Shown: positions 60,486 to 64,000 of the stretch, piece by piece
Layout of the letters: each line of letters begins with the position of its first letter
Numbering within the stretch: position 1 is the first letter of the stretch
NCBI RefSeq assembly: GCF_023716565.1
Contig: NZ_CP071849.1
Span: 1,674,001-1,738,000, forward strand
Direction of reading: 5' to 3'
DNA from: Vibrio sp. SCSIO 43136
GTDB taxonomy: Bacteria; Pseudomonadota; Gammaproteobacteria; Enterobacterales; Vibrionaceae
DNA: 64,000 nucleotides
The notes under the pieces: model-generated
Seen by the model: only the letters and a program-made list of their open reading frames with translations
Database searches by the model: none
What the model was told of the DNA's origin: nothing
Made by a program: the position numbers and the translations under genes

Positions 60486-61322
60486 TTAACACTCTCCCAT
60501 CACTCGGCCTAATTCCGCCATACTATTTTTGTCCAACAATGGATGAGAACGAGCCCCAACAATTAGAACAATATCCACACTGGGGAGTGGTGGCATCTGT
60601 TCGAGTATGCGTACATTATCTGTCACACTGATAGCCCCTAAAGCACCGATTGCTAAGCCACTAGACACTAAGGCTCGCTGTGCGCTGGAGGTATCACAGC
60701 AGGCAAGTAACTTGTAGGAATAGTTGTTTTTGACTAAGCCATCAATCGCTGCTGCATGGTATTTACAGTCCGATTGAAACAGCACCACGGGTAAAGTCTC
60801 TGACGCATCAAGTGCATAGTCAGGGCTTGCAATCCACACTCCGGTATCAGAGGTTAACCAATACCCTTCATCACTATCGATGGCTCGGGTGACGATGGCA
60901 GCATCGATTTTTCCTTCATCTAACCATTCCCGCAGCACAACGCTTGGCTGACTAAACACTTGCACTGAGTAAGTTGGATTATCGGCGCACAAATGCTTGA
61001 TGAGTTTAGGCAGAATTTTCTCGTTGTAATCTTCAGGACAGCCTAATCGAAGTGGTCGCTTTTCTTGAAACCCACTCACCCCTTTAAGTGCATCGCTATG
61101 AAGAGACACCAACTGCTCAGCGTAGCTACGAAGTGATAATCCTGCTTCCGTGAGTGTTAGGTTTCTGCCCTCTTTTTCAAACAAATTAACGCCCAGCTCA
61201 TCTTCAAGTTTGCGCATTTGAACACTAAAAGCCGACTGGGTACGGTTCATTTGTTTGGCGGCTCTAGTGAAACTGCCTGTCTCCACGAAAGCTAAAAATC
61301 CTTTAAGGCCATCAATATCCAT
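60486..61322 (-). CDS. LysR-family transcriptional regulator
   Basis: A 278-residue LysR protein with the HTH S-F-T-R-A-A-K-Q-M-N-R-T-Q-S-A-F-S-V-Q-M. It is in an operon with a VOC protein downstream and divergent from a GST-family gene. The three probably form a detoxification module. An inverted repeat in the 114-bp divergent region is a candidate operator. Confidence 0.88.
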   Translation of the reverse strand: MDIDGLKGFLAFVETGSFTRAAKQMNRTQSAFSVQMRKLEDELGVNLFEKEGRNLTLTEAGLSLRSYAEQLVSLHSDALKGVSGFQEKRPLRLGCPEDYNEKILPKLIKHLCADNPTYSVQVFSQPSVVLREWLDEGKIDAAIVTRAIDSDEGYWLTSDTGVWIASPDYALDASETLPVVLFQSDCKYHAAAIDGLVKNNYSYKLLACCDTSSAQRALVSSGLAIGALGAISVTDNVRILEQMPPLPSVDIVLIVGARSHPLLDKNSMAELGRVMGEC

Positions 61323-61361
61323 TGGCGTTTCAATCCATCGGTTTCATAAATACCTGCTATT

Positions 61362-61380
61362 AAAACTATCCGTTAGTTTT
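61362..61380. promoter_or_regulatory. Inverted repeat between LysR and GST genes
   Basis: AAAACTA-TCCGT-TAGTTTT in the divergent region; probable LysR site. Confidence 0.5.
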
Positions 61381-61436
61381 TCTTAAAACAAGCACTTATG
61401 CTAAATCCATTCAAAGACGTTACAGAGGAGGTAACT

Positions 61437-62084
61437 ATGAAACTGTTCATCGCTAACCAAAACTACTCAAGCTGGTCACTGCGTGCATGGGTCATTTTCG
61501 CTCAATACAACTTAGAGCCAGAAGTGGTAAAGCTTAAGCTATTCACGGAAGAGTTCTATCAGGTACTAAAAGAGGTGACTCCGGCTGCCAAAGTCCCAGC
61601 TTTGGTCGATGGCGACCTCAAACTGTGGGACTCGTTAGCCATCCTTGAATACATCAATGAGGCATACCTGGATAACCAAGCATGGCCGAGTGACCCATCA
61701 GAACGTGCCGTAGCAAGAGCCATTTCCGCAGAGATGCACTCTGGATTTACCCACATTCGCAACGACCTCCCTATGAATTGCCGCGCACAAAGAAAAGTCG
61801 ATCTATCAAGTGACGTACTCAAAGAAATCGCTCGTATTGATGAAATCTGGTCTACCCAGATGGCACAGTACCCTGATGGCTGGTTATTTGGCGAGTGGTC
61901 GATCGCAGATGCCATGTATGCACCAGTAGCGCTGCGTTTTAAAACCTATGGCATTGAGCTTTCTGAAGGGGCAAAACGCTATCAGCAAAAACAGTTTGAA
62001 AGCGCTGCGATCCAACGCTGGCTAGAAGAAGCCAGTAGCGAAACAGATATTGTCGAGCTCGATGAAGCAGGCACGGATATCTAA
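61437..62084 (+). CDS. Glutathione S-transferase family protein
   Basis: The start is the ATG at 61437 after a very strong AGAGGAGGT; the upstream in-frame ATG is not used. The 215-residue protein has a thioredoxin-like N-terminal domain (N-Y-S-S-W-S-L-R-A-W, likely catalytic Ser; K-V-P-A-L-V-D and W-D-S-L-A-I) and a helical C-terminal domain (W-S-I-A-D-A-M-Y). This resembles the YfcF-like GST group. It is likely a glutathione-dependent detoxification or peroxidase enzyme under the LysR gene. Confidence 0.9.
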   Translation: MKLFIANQNYSSWSLRAWVIFAQYNLEPEVVKLKLFTEEFYQVLKEVTPAAKVPALVDGDLKLWDSLAILEYINEAYLDNQAWPSDPSERAVARAISAEMHSGFTHIRNDLPMNCRAQRKVDLSSDVLKEIARIDEIWSTQMAQYPDGWLFGEWSIADAMYAPVALRFKTYGIELSEGAKRYQQKQFESAAIQRWLEEASSETDIVELDEAGTDI

Positions 62085-62092
62085 CATACAAA

Positions 62093-62122
62093 AAAACACC
62101 AGCCGATTTTGGCTGGTGTTTT
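62093..62122. terminator. Bidirectional terminator
   Basis: AAAACACCAGCC / GGCTGGTGTTTT, 6-nt loop, with flanking A/T tracts; serves the GST gene and the small - strand gene. Confidence 0.88.
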
Positions 62123-62129
62123 GTATCGA

Positions 62130-62288
62130 TTAACCTGCAAGGTCACTGACTGTATCTGCTACCTTCTCAGCACCTTCTTGAAGCTGCTCAACGGTATCAC
62201 TTTCTGCAATGTCCTTGATCTCATCGCTGTATTTAACGCCGATAAAAATACCCACAGCAATCAAAGCAATCGCAATCAACCTAATCAT
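62130..62288 (-). CDS. Small membrane-anchored protein (52 aa)
   Basis: A short frame reads M-I-R-L-I-A-I-A-L-I-A-V-G-I-F-I-G-V-K-Y, an N-terminal membrane anchor, then a charged helix rich in Asp/Glu (about residues 21-50). The ATG follows AAAGAGAGAG. The stop abuts the shared terminator on the - strand. The composition is not a shadow of the GST or LuxR genes, which lie on either side. Family unknown, but small anchored proteins of this form are common in vibrios. Confidence 0.75.
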   Translation of the reverse strand: MIRLIAIALIAVGIFIGVKYSDEIKDIAESDTVEQLQEGAEKVADTVSDLAG

Positions 62289-62474
62289 AACTCTCTCTTT
62301 ACACTCATTAATGGTCTAGATGCCCGATGGCGCTAGTAAGCCATTAATTTCGGGAGAAATCCAGAGACTTTGGTGATGTACTACGTAACGGAGTGCCAAG
62401 TCTTGCTATCAATACCAAAAACGTACCCCACCCTGACAAGCTAAGCTATAATTCAGCACTGTTTAATTGTCAGG

Positions 62475-63185
62475 ATGGATAGTGAATTGTCCCAGCAGCT
62501 TGACCATCTCCACAAAGAAATTCTCGATCTCGTCAATGGGCTCATGCCAATTGACAGCTCCGCTTTCTATTTTGTAGACAAGCACATGAATGCCCGCGGT
62601 ATTGCACTCAATGGTGTCACTCAAGAAAAAGATAAGGCGTACCGAGACAAATATCTCGACTTAGATCTCGCTGCTCCAAGGCATTTTGAAAGCAGTACAG
62701 AGAATGTCGTGATATTGGAGAAGCTTTACAAAGATACCAACTGGAGAAGCTCGGTCTACTATCAAGAGTTCCTCGCTCCGATGAACATGGAGCACGTTGC
62801 AGACATGTTTTTTAGGGATGCTAAAGGCAACATTGTTGCTGTGCTGACCATGCTGCGCTCCAATACATCGCCTCCGTTTTCTGAACAAGAATTGATCGTT
62901 ATGAAGTCTATCCACCAATTTGTTCAGTTCACATTAAAGACTTACTTCCTTCCCTTGCAAGCACAGTTTAAACAGGTGGCGAAAGAAGAATATGCATTAA
63001 CCGATAGAGAAATGGATGTACTTGAATACGTCACTAAAGGCATGGATAACAATGAAATAGCTCAAACTCTCGCCGTGTCACTTGCCACGGTAAAAACCCA
63101 TATCAACCATATTTATCGTAAAACAGAAGTGATCAATCGAACCCAACTTCTCATTAAGTTTGCTGCGATGTGGGCTATTAAGTAG
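62475..63185 (+). CDS. LuxR-family transcriptional regulator
   Basis: A 236-residue protein with an N-terminal GAF/PAS-like sensor region (about residues 1-155) and a C-terminal LuxR HTH (L-T-D-R-E-M-D-V-L-E-Y-V-T-K-G-M; A-T-V-K-T-H-I-N-H-I-Y-R-K). The N-terminus is not clearly an autoinducer-binding domain. The ATG has only a weak ribosome-binding site (CAGG directly before it), so the exact start is less sure. No adjacent target gene is obvious. Confidence 0.85.
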   Translation: MDSELSQQLDHLHKEILDLVNGLMPIDSSAFYFVDKHMNARGIALNGVTQEKDKAYRDKYLDLDLAAPRHFESSTENVVILEKLYKDTNWRSSVYYQEFLAPMNMEHVADMFFRDAKGNIVAVLTMLRSNTSPPFSEQELIVMKSIHQFVQFTLKTYFLPLQAQFKQVAKEEYALTDREMDVLEYVTKGMDNNEIAQTLAVSLATVKTHINHIYRKTEVINRTQLLIKFAAMWAIK

Positions 63186-63200
63186 CGATAAGAACAAAAG

Positions 63201-63221
63201 AACCGCCCATCTAGGGCGGTT
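63201..63221. terminator. Terminator between convergent genes
   Basis: AACCGCCC / GGGCGGTT with a 5-nt loop; on the - strand followed by CTTTTGTT. Confidence 0.7.
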
Positions 63222-63233
63222 TTAGCAAGGACA

Positions 63234-64000
63234 TTAGCCGTCCATTTTGTGAGCAAGTTCAGCGTTCATCACTGTCGCTTTTGCACCAACAGGGAAGTTA
63301 CTTACCGAACTGAACGATGTACCATCAAAGCCGAGAATCTTACCTGTAGTCTTCATTCGCTCAAGGTCAATCATAATCACGCCTAACGTTGGGATCACTT
63401 TCTCTCGCCAAACGAAGAAAAACAAGTTTTGATCGATCTTTAAGTAATGGCACATCTCTGTCTCTGCCAGTCCTTTTTCTACACCTTTCAAACAGTGCCA
63501 AGTGTAGTAACCAGAGCTCAGGTAAATGTGGTCGTAGAACTCATGAGGGCTGTACTCGTACTGTACACGTTTACCGACCAATTCTAAGGTTTCCTCGTGA
63601 CCCACTTTTCCTTCAACTGGGCGGTTAACCGTACATTGGATAAAGTTTGCCTTCACCCCTGTCAAGTAATCACCATCTTTCACTCTTTGGAATACTGGGC
63701 GCATCGCTTCTTGTTCTGTTGGCATCTGACCAACCAAAATCGTTGCGGTTTGTTGCTTCAGGTTCAATACGATGCTGGCACTGGTTGCAAACTCCTCTGG
63801 CTTAATGAAGTCAACAAAATAGATACCTTCACGTAGACACGTCGAGGTGTAAGTTGCTTCACCACGAGCTCCTTTTTCTTCGCCTTCAAGCACTTCCCAA
63901 GTTAAGTGCTGATTTTCACCAAAGGTATGAGCAATTGAAAGACCATGCGAGTTCAATACAAATGTTTTGCCTGTTAAATCCTCGACATGCTCTAACGTAT
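63234..64000 (-). CDS. MoaF-like protein, 5' end beyond the window
   Basis: An ATG-free frame continues past 63956 to the window edge (reading ...E-D-L-T-G-K-T-F-V-L), so the N-terminus is missing. The visible 255 residues contain two beta-barrel repeats of MoaF type (L-T-W-E-V-L; Y-F-V-D-F; and C-terminal W-R-E-K-V-I-P-T). MoaF proteins, first named in the monoamine regulon, have calycin-like folds of uncertain function. Partial gene; start not in window. Confidence 0.75.
   Translation of the reverse strand, partial: TLEHVEDLTGKTFVLNSHGLSIAHTFGENQHLTWEVLEGEEKGARGEATYTSTCLREGIYFVDFIKPEEFATSASIVLNLKQQTATILVGQMPTEQEAMRPVFQRVKDGDYLTGVKANFIQCTVNRPVEGKVGHEETLELVGKRVQYEYSPHEFYDHIYLSSGYYTWHCLKGVEKGLAETEMCHYLKIDQNLFFFVWREKVIPTLGVIMIDLERMKTTGKILGFDGTSFSSVSNFPVGAKATVMNAELAHKMDG

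Overview
The window looks like chromosomal DNA from a marine gammaproteobacterium, most likely a Vibrio or close relative. The basis is GC content in the mid-40s, many Vibrio-type small conserved proteins (Trp-rich TIGR02450, DUF3081, CIA30), a REP-type tyrosine transposase, and adjacent mannan and alginate functions typical of seaweed-associated vibrios. No rRNA, tRNA, CRISPR array or prophage was seen.

Layout. 1-4.6 kb: small conserved genes, a CIA30/DUF3081/Trp-rich operon and a LysR/DJ-1 divergent pair. 4.8-37.6 kb: a large beta-mannan utilisation region. It holds two secreted GH5-type mannanase lipoproteins, a LamB-like porin, a sugar ABC importer (binding protein at 16-17 kb, permeases and ATPase at 31-35.5 kb), a mannobiose/cellobiose 2-epimerase, two GH130 phosphorylases, a phosphomannomutase, two mannose-6-phosphate isomerases, a chemoreceptor and a LacI regulator. 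Embedded in it (6.5-15.7 kb) is a fructose/mannose-type PTS island with three permeases of different domain order, a stand-alone IIB, an unusual HPr-like/IIA fusion and an AraC regulator. The right end carries kduD plus an RpiB-family isomerase. 37.8-48.8 kb: lipoproteins, LysR and SDR genes, a Usp, gltS, a C45-type hydrolase and a lectin-like lipoprotein. 49.2-51.3 kb: a PL15 oligoalginate lyase. 51.4-64 kb: mostly regulator/effector pairs (LysR-LysE, LysR-serine hydrolase, TetR-NTF2-like, LysR-VOC-GST), a RAYT, an isolated KAS III-like gene and a partial MoaF-like gene.

How the mannan genes fit together. Secreted mannanases cut mannan. Oligosaccharides cross the outer membrane through the LamB-like porin and the inner membrane through the ABC importer. 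Mannobiose is epimerised to mannosyl-glucose and phosphorolysed by GH130_1, while longer oligosaccharides are phosphorolysed by GH130_2. Mannose-1-P then goes through phosphomannomutase and ManA to fructose-6-P. A near-invariant palindrome with core GTAACGTTAC precedes essentially every transcription unit of this pathway, which points to one regulon, presumably controlled by the LacI protein at 29.6-30.6 kb. The PTS genes have a different shared upstream motif plus CRP-like sites and probably answer to the AraC regulator.

Functions come from recognising family motifs by eye. No database search was run, so subfamily and substrate statements are inference.
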